A DNA stretch of 64,000 nucleotides from Paracoccus solventivorans (lineage in GTDB: Bacteria; Pseudomonadota; Alphaproteobacteria; Rhodobacterales; Rhodobacteraceae): the NCBI RefSeq assembly GCF_900142875.1, contig NZ_FRCK01000005.1, positions 62,001 through 126,000 on the forward strand. Direction: 5' to 3'. Position numbers and translations under genes: made by a program. This document shows, in pieces, positions 17,811-27,053 of this stretch. Every line of letters begins with the position of its first letter. Within the stretch, counting starts at the first letter, position 1. The notes below the pieces were generated by a model that saw nothing but the letters and a program-made list of their open reading frames with translations, was not told the DNA's origin and made no database searches.

Positions 17811-18990
17811 GTCTGATCCCTGGCTGTCCATCATCGGTCTGGGCGAGGATGGCCTGTCCGGCCTGTCGCCCGCAAGCCGTGCCGCGCTGGACGCGGCCGA
17901 AATCGTGTTTGGCGGGCCGCGGCATCTGCGGCTGGCGCAGGCGGGACAGCGGGGGCGGGCTTGGCCGGTGCCTTTTGATCTCGCCCCGGTGCTGGCCTGC
18001 CGTGGGCAGCGCGTGGCGGTGCTGGCCTCGGGCGATCCGTTCTGGCACGGGGCGGGCGGCAGTCTGGCCGCGCAGCTTGCCCCCGGCGAGTGGCGGGCGT
18101 TCCCGGCGCCGTCCAGTTTCTCGCTGGCCGCCTCACGGCTGGGCTGGCGGATCGAGGATACCGCCTGTCTGGGCCTGCACGCCGCGCCGTTCGAGCGGCT
18201 GCTGCCGGTGCTGCGCCCGGGGGCGCGGGCGATCCTGCTGCTGCGCGACGGGCAGGCCCCGGCGGCGCTGGCGGCATGGCTGGCGGCGCGCGGCTGGGGG
18301 GCGTCCACGCTGTGGGTGATGGAGGCACTAGGCGGCCCGCGCGAGCGTATCCGCCAGGCGACGGCGGCGGGGTTCGAGCTGCACCTCACGCGGCCGCCGG
18401 TGGCGGTGGCGTTGCAGGCCGCGGGCGGCGTGGCGCGCCGGGCGGGGCCGGGGCTGCCGGACGATGCGTTCCAGCATGACGGCCAGATCACCCGCGCGCC
18501 GGTGCGGGCGCTGACGCTGGCGGCGCTGGCGCCGCAGGCGGGGGCGCTGCTGTGGGATCTGGGCGCGGGGTCGGGCTCGGTGGCGGTGGAGTGGGCGCTT
18601 GCGGGCGGCCGCGCCGTAGCGGTCGAGCGGCGTGCGGATCGTTTCGGAAATATTATTGCCAACATCAAAGGCTTCGGACTCTCTGAGGCGGTTACGACGC
18701 TGCATTCCGACAGCATCGCCGCCTTGCCCGGCCTGCCCGACCCCGATGCGGTGTTCGTCGGCGGCGGGTTGACCGAGGCGCTGGCCGCGGCGCTGTGGGC
18801 GCGCATCCCCCCCGGCACAACTCTGGTCGCCAATGCGGTGACGCTGGAAACCGAGGCGCTGCTGGCCGGGCTGCACCACCATCACGGCGGCACAATGCTG
18901 CGGATCGAACTGGCCGAGGCCGCCCCCCTGGGCGGGTTCCGCGGCTGGCAGCCGGCGCGGCCGGTGGTGCAATGGGCGGTGACGCGATGA
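17809..18990 (+). CDS. cobL: Precorrin-6Y C5,15-methyltransferase (decarboxylating), CbiE-CbiT fusion
   Basis: A 393-residue bifunctional methylase. The N-terminal half is a CbiE-like tetrapyrrole methylase ('[20 protein letters not shown]', 'VFGGPRHL', '[10 protein letters not shown]'). The C-terminal half, from about residue 210, is a CbiT-like class I methyltransferase/decarboxylase with '[18 protein letters not shown]' and '[10 protein letters not shown]'. The start MSDPWL is standard for the family although it overlaps the cobK start codon on the other strand (CATG). No strong Shine-Dalgarno is seen upstream, so translation may rely on the long operon transcript. ATGA overlap with cobE. 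Confidence 0.95.
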   Translation: MSDPWLSIIGLGEDGLSGLSPASRAALDAAEIVFGGPRHLRLAQAGQRGRAWPVPFDLAPVLACRGQRVAVLASGDPFWHGAGGSLAAQLAPGEWRAFPAPSSFSLAASRLGWRIEDTACLGLHAAPFERLLPVLRPGARAILLLRDGQAPAALAAWLAARGWGASTLWVMEALGGPRERIRQATAAGFELHLTRPPVAVALQAAGGVARRAGPGLPDDAFQHDGQITRAPVRALTLAALAPQAGALLWDLGAGSGSVAVEWALAGGRAVAVERRADRFGNIIANIKGFGLSEAVTTLHSDSIAALPGLPDPDAVFVGGGLTEALAAALWARIPPGTTLVANAVTLETEALLAGLHHHHGGTMLRIELAEAAPLGGFRGWQPARPVVQWAVTR

Positions 18991-19379
18991 GGGTCGCGGG
19001 CTTCGGGATGAACAGCCGCGCCACCGTCGAGTCGCTGCGCGCGGCGCTGGCCGCCGCCGGCCCGGCCGAGGCGCTGGCGGCGCTCGGTGGCGCCGGTCTG
19101 GCCGAAGCGCTGGCGGCGCTGCCCGCCCACGCAGCGATGGTCGCGGAACTGGCGCGGGCGCTGGACCTGCCGCTGATCGAGGTCGCCTCGGTCGCCGGCA
19201 TCCCCACCCTCTCGCAATCCCTCGGCAGCCTTGCGACCCACCACACCGGCAGCGTCGCCGAGGCGGTGGCGCTGGCCGCCGCCGGACCCGGCGCGCGACT
19301 GCTCGCCCCCCGCGCGACCTCTGCCGACCGCTGCGCCACCTGCGCTATTGTCGTTGCTTGGCCGGGAGCCTCGACGTGA
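18987..19379 (+). CDS. cobE: Cobalamin biosynthesis protein CobE
   Basis: A 130-residue protein of the CobE/CbiG C-terminal domain family. Visible blocks are '[19 protein letters not shown]' at the N terminus and '[14 protein letters not shown]' followed by '[23 protein letters not shown]' in the second half. The exact biochemical role is unsettled; corrinoid-intermediate binding has been proposed for the family. ATGA overlap with cobL. The last 26 codons and stop are imperfectly duplicated directly downstream (19380-19473), so this gene's present C terminus ([14 protein letters not shown]) may reflect a local rearrangement. Confidence 0.88.
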   Translation: MRVAGFGMNSRATVESLRAALAAAGPAEALAALGGAGLAEALAALPAHAAMVAELARALDLPLIEVASVAGIPTLSQSLGSLATHHTGSVAEAVALAAAGPGARLLAPRATSADRCATCAIVVAWPGAST

Positions 19380-19473
19380 CGTCGCGCGCGTCATGGCCCC
19401 TCGCGCCCTCTGGCCCGACCGCGGTGCCACCTGCGCCATCTGCTTCTTCGCCCGGCCCAGAGCCTCGGCATGA
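19289..19473 (+). repeat. Degenerate tandem duplication of the cobE 3' end
   Basis: Segment 19302-19379 (end of cobE) aligns with 19393-19473 just downstream. Both read GCCCC-CGCGC, CTCTG, CCGACCG, GCCACCTGCG, then TTG/TTC-rich bases and GAGCCTCG(A/G)C, and both end in TGA. The unit is about 90 bp and the copies differ by many substitutions and small indels. The second copy is not translated as part of cobE. It leaves a 164-bp gap before cobM in an operon otherwise coupled by overlaps. Confidence 0.65.
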
Positions 19474-19543
19474 TCGCCCATCCCATCGCTGCAAGTCCCG
19501 GCGGGCCAGACCGCCGCGCCATCGCCCAGACAGGAACCCACGA

Positions 19544-20317
19544 ATGACCGTCCATTTCATCGGCGCCGGCCCCGGTGCTGCCGACCTCATCACCCTGCGC
19601 GGGCGCGACCTGATCGCGGGCTCGCCGGTCTGCCTCTATGCCGGGTCGCTGGTGCCGCAGGCGCTGCTGGAGCATTGCCCGCCGGGCGCGCGGATCGTGA
19701 ACACCGCGCCGCTGTCGCTGGACGAGATCATTGCCGAGATCGCTGCCGCCCATGCGGCCGGGCATGATGTGGCGCGGCTGCATTCGGGCGACCTGTCGGT
19801 GTGGTCGGCGATGGGCGAGCAGCTGCGGCGCCTGCGCGCGCTGGGAATCCCCTATGACGTGACGCCCGGCGTGCCCTCTTTCGCGGCCGCCGCTGCCGCG
19901 CTGGGGGCGGAACTGACCCTGCCGGGCGTTGCGCAGTCGCTAGTGCTGACGCGGACCTCGGGGCGGGCCTCGGCCATGCCCGAGGGCGAGACCTTGGCCG
20001 CTTTCGCCGCCACCGGGGCGACGCTGGCCATCCATCTGTCGGTGCATGTGCTGGAGCGGGTGATCGCCGAGCTGACGCCGCATTACGGCGGCGATTGCCC
20101 GGTGGCGGTGGTGTTGCGCGCCAGCTGGCCCGACCAGCGCATCATCCGCGCCACGCTGGCGACGCTGGACCCGACGCTGGGGATGGGCGAACGCACCGGG
20201 CTGATCCTGGTCGGCCCGGCGCTGGCGCAGGAAGGTTTCGCCGAAAGCCGGCTTTACGCGGGCGATTACGACCGCCGTTTCCGTCCCGTGGGCGCTGCCC
20301 CGAGGTTCCCGGAATGA
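19544..20317 (+). CDS. cobM: Precorrin-4 C11-methyltransferase
   Basis: A 257-residue tetrapyrrole methylase. '[20 protein letters not shown]' at the N terminus, 'CLYAGSLVP', '[20 protein letters not shown]', '[16 protein letters not shown]' and '[16 protein letters not shown]' are CobM-specific. The ATG at 19544 is preferred over the upstream in-frame start at 19358, which would translate the cobE 3' duplication, and AGGAA lies about 9 nt upstream. ATGA overlap with cobB downstream. Confidence 0.96.
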   Translation: MTVHFIGAGPGAADLITLRGRDLIAGSPVCLYAGSLVPQALLEHCPPGARIVNTAPLSLDEIIAEIAAAHAAGHDVARLHSGDLSVWSAMGEQLRRLRALGIPYDVTPGVPSFAAAAAALGAELTLPGVAQSLVLTRTSGRASAMPEGETLAAFAATGATLAIHLSVHVLERVIAELTPHYGGDCPVAVVLRASWPDQRIIRATLATLDPTLGMGERTGLILVGPALAQEGFAESRLYAGDYDRRFRPVGAAPRFPE

Positions 20318-21627
20318 GCGCGGCGACCCCTGGGCTGATCGTCGCCGCGCCCGCATCCGGGACCGGCAAGACCACCGTGGCGCTGGGGCTGATGGCGGCG
20401 TTTCGCGGGCAGGGGCTGGCGGTGCAGCCCTTCAAGAACGGCCCCGACTATATCGACCCCGGGTTTCATGCCGCGGCGACCGGGCGGCAGTCCTTCAACC
20501 TTGACAGCTGGGCGATGTCGGCGCCGCGCATCGCCGGGCTGGTCGGCGATGCGGCGGATGCGGATCTGGCGATCGCCGAGGGCTCGATGGGGCTTTTCGA
20601 CGGGGTGGCGTTGCCGGGCGAGGCCGGCACCGGCAGCGGCGCCGAGCTGGCGGTGCTGACCGGCTGGCCGGTGCTGCTGGTGCTGGATGTCTCGGGACAG
20701 GCGCAATCGGCGGCGGCGACCGCGCTGGGGTTCGCGCGGCTGCGCCCCGATCTGCAACTGGCGGGGGTGGTGCTGAACCGCGTCGCCTCAGGCCGCCACG
20801 AGGCGCTGGTGCGCGACGGCATGGCGCAGGCGGGCATCACCGTGCTGGGGGCGCTGCCCCGCCGCCCCGATCTGGAACTGCCCGAGCGGCATCTGGGGCT
20901 GGTGCAGGCCGAGGAGCAGTCGGACCTGACCGCACGCATCGACGCGCTGGCCGAGTTCATCGCCGCGCATTGCGATCTGGCCGCGATAAGGGCGGCGGCA
21001 AGCGGCATTCTGCCCCCCGCCGCGCCCCTGCCGGTCACGCCCCCCGGGCAGCGCATCGCCCTGGCGCGGGATGCGGCGTTTTCCTTTGTCTACCCACATC
21101 TGCTGGCCGGCTGGCGCGCGGCGGGGGCCGAGGTGGTGACGTTCTCACCCCTGGCCGATCAGGGGCCGGACGCTGCCGCCGATGTCTGCTGGCTGCCGGG
21201 CGGCTACCCCGAGCTTCACGCCGGGCGGCTGGCGGCGGCCGGCAATTTCCGCCGCGCGCTGGCGGATTTCGCGGCCACCCGCACGGTGCATGGCGAATGC
21301 GGCGGCTACATGGTGCTGGGGCAGGGGCTGGTGGCGGCGGACGGGACGCGGCACCGCATGGCCGGGCTGCTGGGGCTGGAAACCAGCTTTGCGAAGCGCC
21401 GGATGAACCTGGGCTACCGGCTGGCCGAGCTGCGCGGGCCGATGCCCGGCCACCCGCCGGGGATGCGGCTGCGCGGGCATGAGTTCCATTATGCCACCAC
21501 CACCGCCCAGCCCGACGCGGCGCTGGCGCTGGTGCGGGACGCGACGGGGGTGGAACTGCCCGGCACCGGCTCGCGCCGCGGGAATGTCACCGGGACGTTC
21601 TTTCACCTCATCGCTGCGGCCAGTTAG
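20314..21627 (+). CDS. cobB: Hydrogenobyrinic acid a,c-diamide synthase
   Basis: A 437-residue glutamine-dependent a,c-diamide synthase. An N-terminal ATPase domain has P-loop '[10 protein letters not shown]' (residues 12-21), then '[14 protein letters not shown]' and 'EGSMGLFDG'. The C-terminal glutaminase domain has '[17 protein letters not shown]' and '[12 protein letters not shown]', with the nucleophile Cys in '[14 protein letters not shown]'. Its product is the substrate of CobN-containing chelatase. It is the last gene of the riboswitch-1 operon. No strong terminator is seen in the 55 bp before riboswitch 2. Confidence 0.96.
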   Translation: MSAATPGLIVAAPASGTGKTTVALGLMAAFRGQGLAVQPFKNGPDYIDPGFHAAATGRQSFNLDSWAMSAPRIAGLVGDAADADLAIAEGSMGLFDGVALPGEAGTGSGAELAVLTGWPVLLVLDVSGQAQSAAATALGFARLRPDLQLAGVVLNRVASGRHEALVRDGMAQAGITVLGALPRRPDLELPERHLGLVQAEEQSDLTARIDALAEFIAAHCDLAAIRAAASGILPPAAPLPVTPPGQRIALARDAAFSFVYPHLLAGWRAAGAEVVTFSPLADQGPDAAADVCWLPGGYPELHAGRLAAAGNFRRALADFAATRTVHGECGGYMVLGQGLVAADGTRHRMAGLLGLETSFAKRRMNLGYRLAELRGPMPGHPPGMRLRGHEFHYATTTAQPDAALALVRDATGVELPGTGSRRGNVTGTFFHLIAAAS

Positions 21628-21682
21628 TCTTTGGGGGCCAGCGATCCTTGACGCAACCCGCCCATGCTGGCACATCGCAACA

Positions 21683-21874
21683 GACGGTTCCCCAAGCCGG
21701 AAAAACCGCACGGGGATGAAAAGGGAACGCGGTGAGGTGTAGCCATCAGGCGCCAAACCCGCGACTGCCCCCGCAACTGTAAGCGGCGAGCCGCCCCCGA
21801 TTGCGCCACTGGCCCCAAGGCCGGGAAGGCCAGGGGACCGGCCCCGACCCGCGAGTCAGGAGACCTGCCGTCAA
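21683..21874 (+). promoter_or_regulatory. Cobalamin riboswitch 2 (upstream of solo cbiM)
   Basis: Textbook class: P1 strand GACGG (21683-21687) pairs with CCGTC (21868-21872). AAAGGGAACGCGGTG (21720-21734) is followed by GACTGCCCCCGCAACTGTAA (21763-21782) and the B12 box GAGTCAGGAGACCTGCCG (21853-21870). The leader then runs 66 nt to the cbiM ATG with a good ribosome-binding site, AGGAGGG, at 21930-21936. This occupies the 21628-21940 gap. Confidence 0.95.
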
Positions 21875-21940
21875 AGCCCCGGGGCATTCCGCGCCCCAAC
21901 CAACCACATTGCCGTCGGGGATGACGGGCAGGAGGGATAC

Positions 21941-22618
21941 ATGCATATCGAACCGGGCGTCGTCGACGCCGCCAAGATCGTGCTGAGCTACGCGACCGCC
22001 GCGGGCGCCGCGGGCTATGCGGGCTGGATGGCGCTCAATGCGATCCGCGAACAGGGCGTCGGCTCGCTGTTGCTGCGCAGCGGGCTGGCCACCGCCGCCG
22101 TCTTCACCTTTTTCGAGGTGCTGCCGCATTTCCCGGTCGGCGTCAGCGAGGTGCATTTCATCCTCGGCTCGACGCTGCTGCTGCTGTTCGGGGCGGCGCC
22201 AGCGGCGATCGGGCTGGGGCTGGGGCTGCTGGTGCAGGGGCTGTTCTTCGCCCCCTTCGACCTGCCGCAATTCGGGATGAACCTGACCACGCTGCTGGTG
22301 CCGCTGTTCGGGATCGAGGCCTTAGCGCGGCGCATCATCGCGCCGGGTACCCCCTATGTCGACCTGCGCTACGGGCAGGCGCTGGCGCTGTCGACCGCCT
22401 ATCAGGCGGGCGTGGTCGCCTGGGTGGCGTTCTGGGTGCTTTACGGGCAGGGGCTGTCGGTCGGCACGCTGGCCGCGATCGGCAGTTTCGGCGCCGCCTA
22501 CATGCTGGTGATTGTGATCGAGCCGCTGGCCGATCTGGCGGTGCTGGCGGCGGCGAAATCGCTGCGCGGCCTGCGCGGCTCGGCGCTGGTCACGCGGCGG
22601 CTGCATCACGCGGCCTGA
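21941..22618 (+). CDS. CbiM-type cobalt transporter component, solo
   Basis: A 225-residue membrane protein related to the CbiM/NikM substrate-binding component of ECF-type cobalt/nickel transporters. It begins MHIEPGVVDA, and the conserved Met-His N terminus is part of the metal site in CbiM proteins. About six hydrophobic helices follow, with 'PHFPVGVSEVHFILGSTLLLLFGAAPAAIGLG' typical of the family. No cbiN, cbiQ or cbiO lies next to it: cobF and cysE follow. Either the energising module is elsewhere or it works alone, as some solo family members are thought to. Control by riboswitch 2 supports cobalt import for B12. Confidence 0.82.
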   Translation: MHIEPGVVDAAKIVLSYATAAGAAGYAGWMALNAIREQGVGSLLLRSGLATAAVFTFFEVLPHFPVGVSEVHFILGSTLLLLFGAAPAAIGLGLGLLVQGLFFAPFDLPQFGMNLTTLLVPLFGIEALARRIIAPGTPYVDLRYGQALALSTAYQAGVVAWVAFWVLYGQGLSVGTLAAIGSFGAAYMLVIVIEPLADLAVLAAAKSLRGLRGSALVTRRLHHAA

Positions 22619-22626
22619 ACCTCAAC

Positions 22627-22651
22627 GGCGCGGCCTTTGGCGGGCCGCGCC
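22627..22651 (+). terminator. GC-rich hairpin between cbiM and cobF
   Basis: Perfect 9-bp stem GGCGCGGCC / GGCCGCGCC with a 7-nt loop, 8 bp after the cbiM stop. Only ATTTCC follows, so it is a weak terminator or an mRNA-stability element that may reduce cobF expression relative to cbiM. Confidence 0.45.
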
Positions 22652-22669
22652 ATTTCCAATGAGGCGGGT

Positions 22670-23410
22670 ATGGAGCTGCTGCTGATCGGCATCGGCACCG
22701 GCAACCCCGATCACCTGACGCGCGAGGCGGAAGCCGCGCTGCGCTCGGCCGATCTGGTGCTGATCCCCGACAAGGGCGAGGACAAGGCCGAGCTTGCCGC
22801 CCTGCGCGACGCGATCTGCGACGCGGTGGCGCCCGCGGTCCTGCGCGGGCGCTTTGCCGTGCCCGCGCGGCGCGCGGATGCGGGCTATCTGGCGGGGGTC
22901 GAGGACTGGCACGACGCGCTGGCCGCCGCCTGGGCCGCGGCCATTCCCCCCGGCACGGGGCGGGTGGCGCTGCTGGTCTGGGGCGACCCCTCGCTTTACG
23001 ATTCCACCCTGCGGATCGCGGCGCGGCTGCGCCCGGCGCCGCTTGTCCGCGTGGTGCCCGGCATCACCGCGCTGCAGGCGCTGACCGCGGCGCATGGGAT
23101 CCCGCTGAACGATCTGGGCCGCCCGGTGGTCATCACCACCGGCCGGCAGCTGCGCGACCACGGCTGGCCGCCGGGCGCCGACCGGGTGGCGGTGATGCTG
23201 GACGGGGATTGCGCGTTCCGCCTGCTGGACCCGGCCGGCGTCCACATCTGGTGGGGCGCCTGCGTCGGGATGGCGCGGCAGCTGCTGGACCATGGCCCGC
23301 TGGCCGAGGCCGGTCCCCGTATCATCTCCGCCCGCGCCGAAGCCCGCGCCCGCCACGGCTGGGTGATGGACATCTATCTGCTGGCCCGGCACCCTGATTC
23401 CGGCCCCTGA
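22670..23410 (+). CDS. cobF: Precorrin-6A synthase (deacetylating)
   Basis: A 246-residue tetrapyrrole methylase acting at C1 with deacetylation, specific to the aerobic pathway. 'LLIGIGTGNPDHLTREAEAALRSAD' at the N terminus, 'LIPDKGEDKAELAALRDAIC', 'LVWGDPSLYDSTLRI' and 'VVPGITALQALTAAHGIPLNDLG' match CobF. The ATG at 22670 follows GAGG at 22661-22664. It is separated from the main cob operon and grouped with the solo cbiM behind riboswitch 2, so it is probably co-regulated by cobalamin. Confidence 0.94.
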   Translation: MELLLIGIGTGNPDHLTREAEAALRSADLVLIPDKGEDKAELAALRDAICDAVAPAVLRGRFAVPARRADAGYLAGVEDWHDALAAAWAAAIPPGTGRVALLVWGDPSLYDSTLRIAARLRPAPLVRVVPGITALQALTAAHGIPLNDLGRPVVITTGRQLRDHGWPPGADRVAVMLDGDCAFRLLDPAGVHIWWGACVGMARQLLDHGPLAEAGPRIISARAEARARHGWVMDIYLLARHPDSGP

Positions 23411-23482
23411 CGCGGCAGAAGCCTTTCGGTCGCCCGCCGTCTGCCCTAGATGAGGGGCAATGACCCCAGAAGGAGCCGCGGC

Positions 23483-24316
23483 ATGGATGGAGACATGGAC
23501 GCTCAGGCTTTCAGGAAACCCGCAGTCCCGGCCGGCGACCTCTGGCCGCATATCCAGGCCGAGGCCGCCGCCGCCGTGCAGGCCGAGCCGCTGCTAGGGG
23601 CGCTGATCCACGCCGGGCTGCTGCACCACCAGAACTTTCGCGCCGCGCTGGCCTATCGGTTCTCGCTGAAGCTCGCCTCGGGCGAGATGAGCGAGCAGAT
23701 CCTGCGCGAGATCGCCGACGACGCCCATCGCCGCAGCCCGGCCTTGGAACGCGCGGCCGAGGCCGATTTGCGCGCCGTCTATGAACGCGACCCCGCCTGC
23801 CACCGGCTGATGCAGCCGATGCTGTTCTTCAAGGGGTTCCAGGCGCTGCAAGCCTATCGCATCGGCCACTGGCTTTGGGACAACGACCGCCGCGACATGG
23901 CGTATTTCGTGCAGATGCGCTGTTCCGAGGTGTTCGGCGTCGATATCCACCCGGCCGCGCGGATCGGCACCGGGGTGATGATCGACCACGCCCATTCCAT
24001 CGTGATCGGCGAAACCGCGGTGGTCGGCGACAATGTGTCGATGCTGCATTCGGTGACGCTGGGCGGCACGGGGAAAGAGGACGGCGACCGCCACCCCAAG
24101 ATCGGCGAGGGGGTGATGATCGGCGCCGGCGCCAAGGTGCTGGGCAATATCTCGGTCGGCCATCACAGCCGGGTGGCGGCGGGCTCGGTGGTGCTGACCG
24201 ATATTCCGCCCTGCAAGACCGTGGCCGGGGTACCGGCGCGGATCGTGGGCGACGCGGGCTGCGACACGCCATCCGACACGATGGAGCAGATCATCGGGCT
24301 GGAGGGGATCGTCTAA
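23483..24316 (+). CDS. cysE: Serine O-acetyltransferase
   Basis: A 277-residue acetyl-CoA:serine acetyltransferase, first step of cysteine synthesis. An N-terminal helical SATase_N domain (about residues 10-115) includes 'DLRAVYERDPACHR'. The C-terminal left-handed beta-helix has hexapeptide repeats from about residue 155 ('DIHPAARIGTGVMIDHA', 'IVIGETAVVGDNVSMLHSVTLGGTGK'). The ATG at 23483 is supported by an AAGGAG box at 23469-23474. The in-frame ATG at 23450 lies upstream of that box. It is convergent with pyrD (5-bp gap). Confidence 0.95.
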   Translation: MDGDMDAQAFRKPAVPAGDLWPHIQAEAAAAVQAEPLLGALIHAGLLHHQNFRAALAYRFSLKLASGEMSEQILREIADDAHRRSPALERAAEADLRAVYERDPACHRLMQPMLFFKGFQALQAYRIGHWLWDNDRRDMAYFVQMRCSEVFGVDIHPAARIGTGVMIDHAHSIVIGETAVVGDNVSMLHSVTLGGTGKEDGDRHPKIGEGVMIGAGAKVLGNISVGHHSRVAAGSVVLTDIPPCKTVAGVPARIVGDAGCDTPSDTMEQIIGLEGIV

Positions 24317-24321
24317 GGCTC

Positions 24322-25386
24322 TCAGGCCGCCCAGCGGTCGGCGGCGCTGCCGGTCAGCGCCGAAAGCGTGGTGTTTTCGGACCTGAGCCGCGCATCCAGC
24401 CCGCGCGCGATGCGGTCGGCCAGCGAAAACCCCTGATAGATCAGCGCGCTGTAGATCTGGACGACTGAAGCGCCAGCCTCGATCTTGGTCCATGCCTCAT
24501 CCACCGATCCGACGCCGCCGACCCCGATGATCGGCAGTTTCCCGTCCAGATGCCGGTAGAGCCGGGCGAGGATCCTTGTCGACAGCCTGAACAGCGGGGC
24601 GCCGGACAGCCCGCCGGTCTCGCCCGCGTGGCGCGATGCCAGCCCGTCGCGGGTCAGGGTGGTGTTGGTGGCGATGGCGCCGTCGATGCCGCTGTCGCGC
24701 AGCACCGCCGCCAGTTCCGCCAGCGCGGCCTCGTCCAGGTCCGGGGCGATCTTGACGAACACCGGAGGCCGCGCGTCTGATGCGTCGCGCGCATCCAGCA
24801 CGCCGCGGATCAGCGCCGCAAGCGCCCGCGCCCCCTGCAGGTCGCGCAGCTTTTCGGTGTTGGGGGAGCTGACGTTGATGGTCAGGAAATCCGCCGCCCC
24901 TGCAGCAAGGCTGGCGACATGGGCGAAATCCGCGGCGCGGTCGGCGCTGTCCTTGTTGGCGCCGATGTTCAGCCCGACCGGCACCGGGCCGCGGGGCCGC
25001 GCCGCCAGACGGGCGCAGATCGCCTCCGCCCCCTCGTTGTTGAAGCCGAAGCGGTTGATGATCGCGCGGTCCTCGGCCAGGCGGAACAGCCGCGGTTTCG
25101 GGTTGCCCGGCTGCGGGCGCGGGGTGGCGGCGCCGACCTCGACAAAGCCGAAACCGGCGCGGGTCAGCGGTGCGACCACGCGGGCGTTCTTGTCGTAGCC
25201 GGCGGCGAGCCCGACCGGGTTCGGCAGCGCCATCCCAGCCAGCGTGGTCGCCAGAAGCTCTGATGTGAACGCCCGCCCCGGCAATGGCACCAGCCCCATT
25301 TCCAGCGCCCGGATCGACAGGTCATGGGCGCGTTCGGGGTCCAGCCGGAACAGGGCGGCGCGGCCCGCTTGCTCGATCAGGGACAT
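24322..25386 (-). CDS. pyrD: Dihydroorotate dehydrogenase (quinone), class 2
   Basis: A 354-residue membrane-associated FMN enzyme of pyrimidine synthesis. The N-terminal amphipathic helix region '[20 protein letters not shown]' is typical of class 2. FMN-binding '[12 protein letters not shown]' and '[20 protein letters not shown]', the catalytic-serine motif '[16 protein letters not shown]' and '[11 protein letters not shown]' are present, with the '[20 protein letters not shown]' phosphate loop at the C-terminal end. The start at 25386 overlaps the stop of the amidase-DUF952 gene (TGATG), so it is the third gene of a three-gene operon. Confidence 0.96.
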   Translation of the reverse strand: MSLIEQAGRAALFRLDPERAHDLSIRALEMGLVPLPGRAFTSELLATTLAGMALPNPVGLAAGYDKNARVVAPLTRAGFGFVEVGAATPRPQPGNPKPRLFRLAEDRAIINRFGFNNEGAEAICARLAARPRGPVPVGLNIGANKDSADRAADFAHVASLAAGAADFLTINVSSPNTEKLRDLQGARALAALIRGVLDARDASDARPPVFVKIAPDLDEAALAELAAVLRDSGIDGAIATNTTLTRDGLASRHAGETGGLSGAPLFRLSTRILARLYRHLDGKLPIIGVGGVGSVDEAWTKIEAGASVVQIYSALIYQGFSLADRIARGLDARLRSENTTLSALTGSAADRWAA

Positions 25387-26396
25387 CAGAGATCTCCGGT
25401 CTGGTGGTGGCCGTCGGGGCCAAGGGGCAGCGGGCGGTGCCACATCAAGTCGGCCAGCCGCAGGGGGCGGTAAAGATGGGGAAACAGCGCGCCCTTGCGC
25501 GAGGGTTCCCAGCGCAGCGCCGGGCCAAGCGCGGCGGCGTCGCAGGCCAGCAGCTGCAGCCCGTGTCCGCCCGCGAAATGCTTGCCCAGCGTTTCGGGCA
25601 GCTGCGCGGCGGTGGACAGATGCACATAGCCGTCGGCCAGATCGACCGGGGCGCCGGCGGTCTCGCCCTGCGCCTGCAGCACCGCCCATTCATCCGCGCG
25701 CAGCACCTTGTAGACCGGCAGCGTGGATTCGGGCGCGGGCAGGGCGGCCAGCACCCCGGCGGCGGCGCGGCGGTCGAGCTCGCTTTCCGGGCCGCGGTTC
25801 CACGGGCAGAAGCGCAGCCGGAACGCCGCTAGCCGCGCGCCCTCGTCGCAGGGCGGATAGCCGATGCGGTCCAGCATCGGCGGCAGCGGGCCGGGCGGCT
25901 CGGGCAGGCCATGGGGTGCCAGCGCCAGCCCCTGACGCGCCAGCCGCCCCCAGTCGAAGCGCGGGCCGGGGTCGGCCTTGCGGTCGGGCGCCATGTCGGA
26001 ATGGGCAATTACCCCCTGCGCAGGGATGTTCCAGCGCGCCATGATCGCGGGCAGCAGCGCCTCGAGCGCCTGCATCTGCGGCTGCGGAAACGGGCGGTCG
26101 CCGGGGTTGTGCAGCTCGATCCCGATCGAGCGCGAGTTGATGTCGTCCATCCCGCGCCAGCTGCCGGCGCCGGCGTGCCAGGCGCGCAGGTTCTCAGGGA
26201 CCAGCGCCTCGGTGGTGCCGTCGGGGGCGATCAGCCAGTGGGCCGAGACCTCTGCCGCCGGATCGCACAGCCGCGCGCGGGCGTCGGACAGCGAGCCCAT
26301 GCCGGTATAGTGGATCACGATCAGCGCCGGCGTCAGCCTGCCGCGGCGGGCCGAGTGGTTCGGCGAGGCGGGCGCCGTCACGTCCCGGGGCGTCAT
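25386..26396 (-). CDS. N-acetylmuramoyl-L-alanine amidase fused to DUF952
   Basis: A single 336-residue frame. Residues about 22-220 form an AmpD-type Zn amidase (cytosolic recycling of anhydro-muropeptides), with putative Zn ligands His29 (in IHYTG), His132 (AHSDM) and Asp142 (KADPG) and the '[12 protein letters not shown]' strand. Residues about 226-336 form a DUF952 domain ('[38 protein letters not shown]'), normally a separate protein of about 110 residues encoded just before pyrD. No stop separates them, so this is either a real fusion or the result of a lost stop or sequencing frameshift. It is coupled by TGATG to the genes on both sides. No signal peptide is visible. Confidence 0.8.
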   Translation of the reverse strand: MTPRDVTAPASPNHSARRGRLTPALIVIHYTGMGSLSDARARLCDPAAEVSAHWLIAPDGTTEALVPENLRAWHAGAGSWRGMDDINSRSIGIELHNPGDRPFPQPQMQALEALLPAIMARWNIPAQGVIAHSDMAPDRKADPGPRFDWGRLARQGLALAPHGLPEPPGPLPPMLDRIGYPPCDEGARLAAFRLRFCPWNRGPESELDRRAAAGVLAALPAPESTLPVYKVLRADEWAVLQAQGETAGAPVDLADGYVHLSTAAQLPETLGKHFAGGHGLQLLACDAAALGPALRWEPSRKGALFPHLYRPLRLADLMWHRPLPLGPDGHHQTGDL

Positions 26397-27010
26397 CACA
26401 TCCCGGGGCGATAGCCGCAGGCGTTGCCGTCGCCGTCCGGGTCCAGCCCCAGCGGGTCGCGCTCTGGGCCGCCGCGGGCGGTGAACTCGGCCTGCGCGGC
26501 GCGCGGGGTGGCATAGGCGGTGCAGTCGCCGCCGACCCGGATGGTGCGGGCGTAAAGCGGCTTGACCGAGCCCGGCAGCACCGTCGCGGTCACCGCCGCC
26601 GGCTGGGCCGAGGGCGCGCGGCGGCGGGCAGGCTGCGGCGCCGGGGCCGGGGCAGCCGCGGGGGCGGCGACGGCGGTGGTCACCACCACCGCATCCCCGG
26701 GCACCGGGTCGATGGCGGGGGCGCCGCGCAGCCGCACCCGGCGCGGCTGCGCCTGCGGCGCGGCGGTGGTGCGCACCGCCGATGCGCCGGCGATTTCCGC
26801 CGCCGTGGGTGCGCGGGCGGGCAGGGCGACCGGGACCACCTGCGGCGGCGCCTCGACCCGCCCGGTCAGCGCCATTTCCCGCGCGCGCAGGTAATTGCCG
26901 TAATTGCTGGCCCCCGCCTGGTAGTTGGGGTTCCAACCGCTGTTCTCGGCACAGCCCGCCAGCGCGAGCAGCGGGATCGCGACGAGGGGGATCAGGGTCT
27001 TGGCGCGCAT
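26396..27010 (-). CDS. Excalibur calcium-binding domain lipoprotein
   Basis: A 204-residue predicted lipoprotein: the signal sequence MRAKTLIPLVAIPLLALAGC has the lipobox LALAGC with Cys20. A long Ala/Pro-rich low-complexity region (residues about 55-150) is followed by a C-terminal excalibur-type domain with 'CTAYATPRAAQAEF' and the Ca-loop-like 'DPLGLDPDGDGNACGY'. The function is unknown; the domain is related to calcium-binding extracellular nuclease regions. The ATG at 27010 follows AGGAGAG. The stop overlaps the amidase start (TGATG), and cell-envelope roles for both would fit. Confidence 0.75.
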   Translation of the reverse strand: MRAKTLIPLVAIPLLALAGCAENSGWNPNYQAGASNYGNYLRAREMALTGRVEAPPQVVPVALPARAPTAAEIAGASAVRTTAAPQAQPRRVRLRGAPAIDPVPGDAVVVTTAVAAPAAAPAPAPQPARRRAPSAQPAAVTATVLPGSVKPLYARTIRVGGDCTAYATPRAAQAEFTARGGPERDPLGLDPDGDGNACGYRPGM

Positions 27011-27053
27011 CGGGCTCTCTCCTCGGGTGGCCGGGCGGGTGCGTGGGCTCAGC

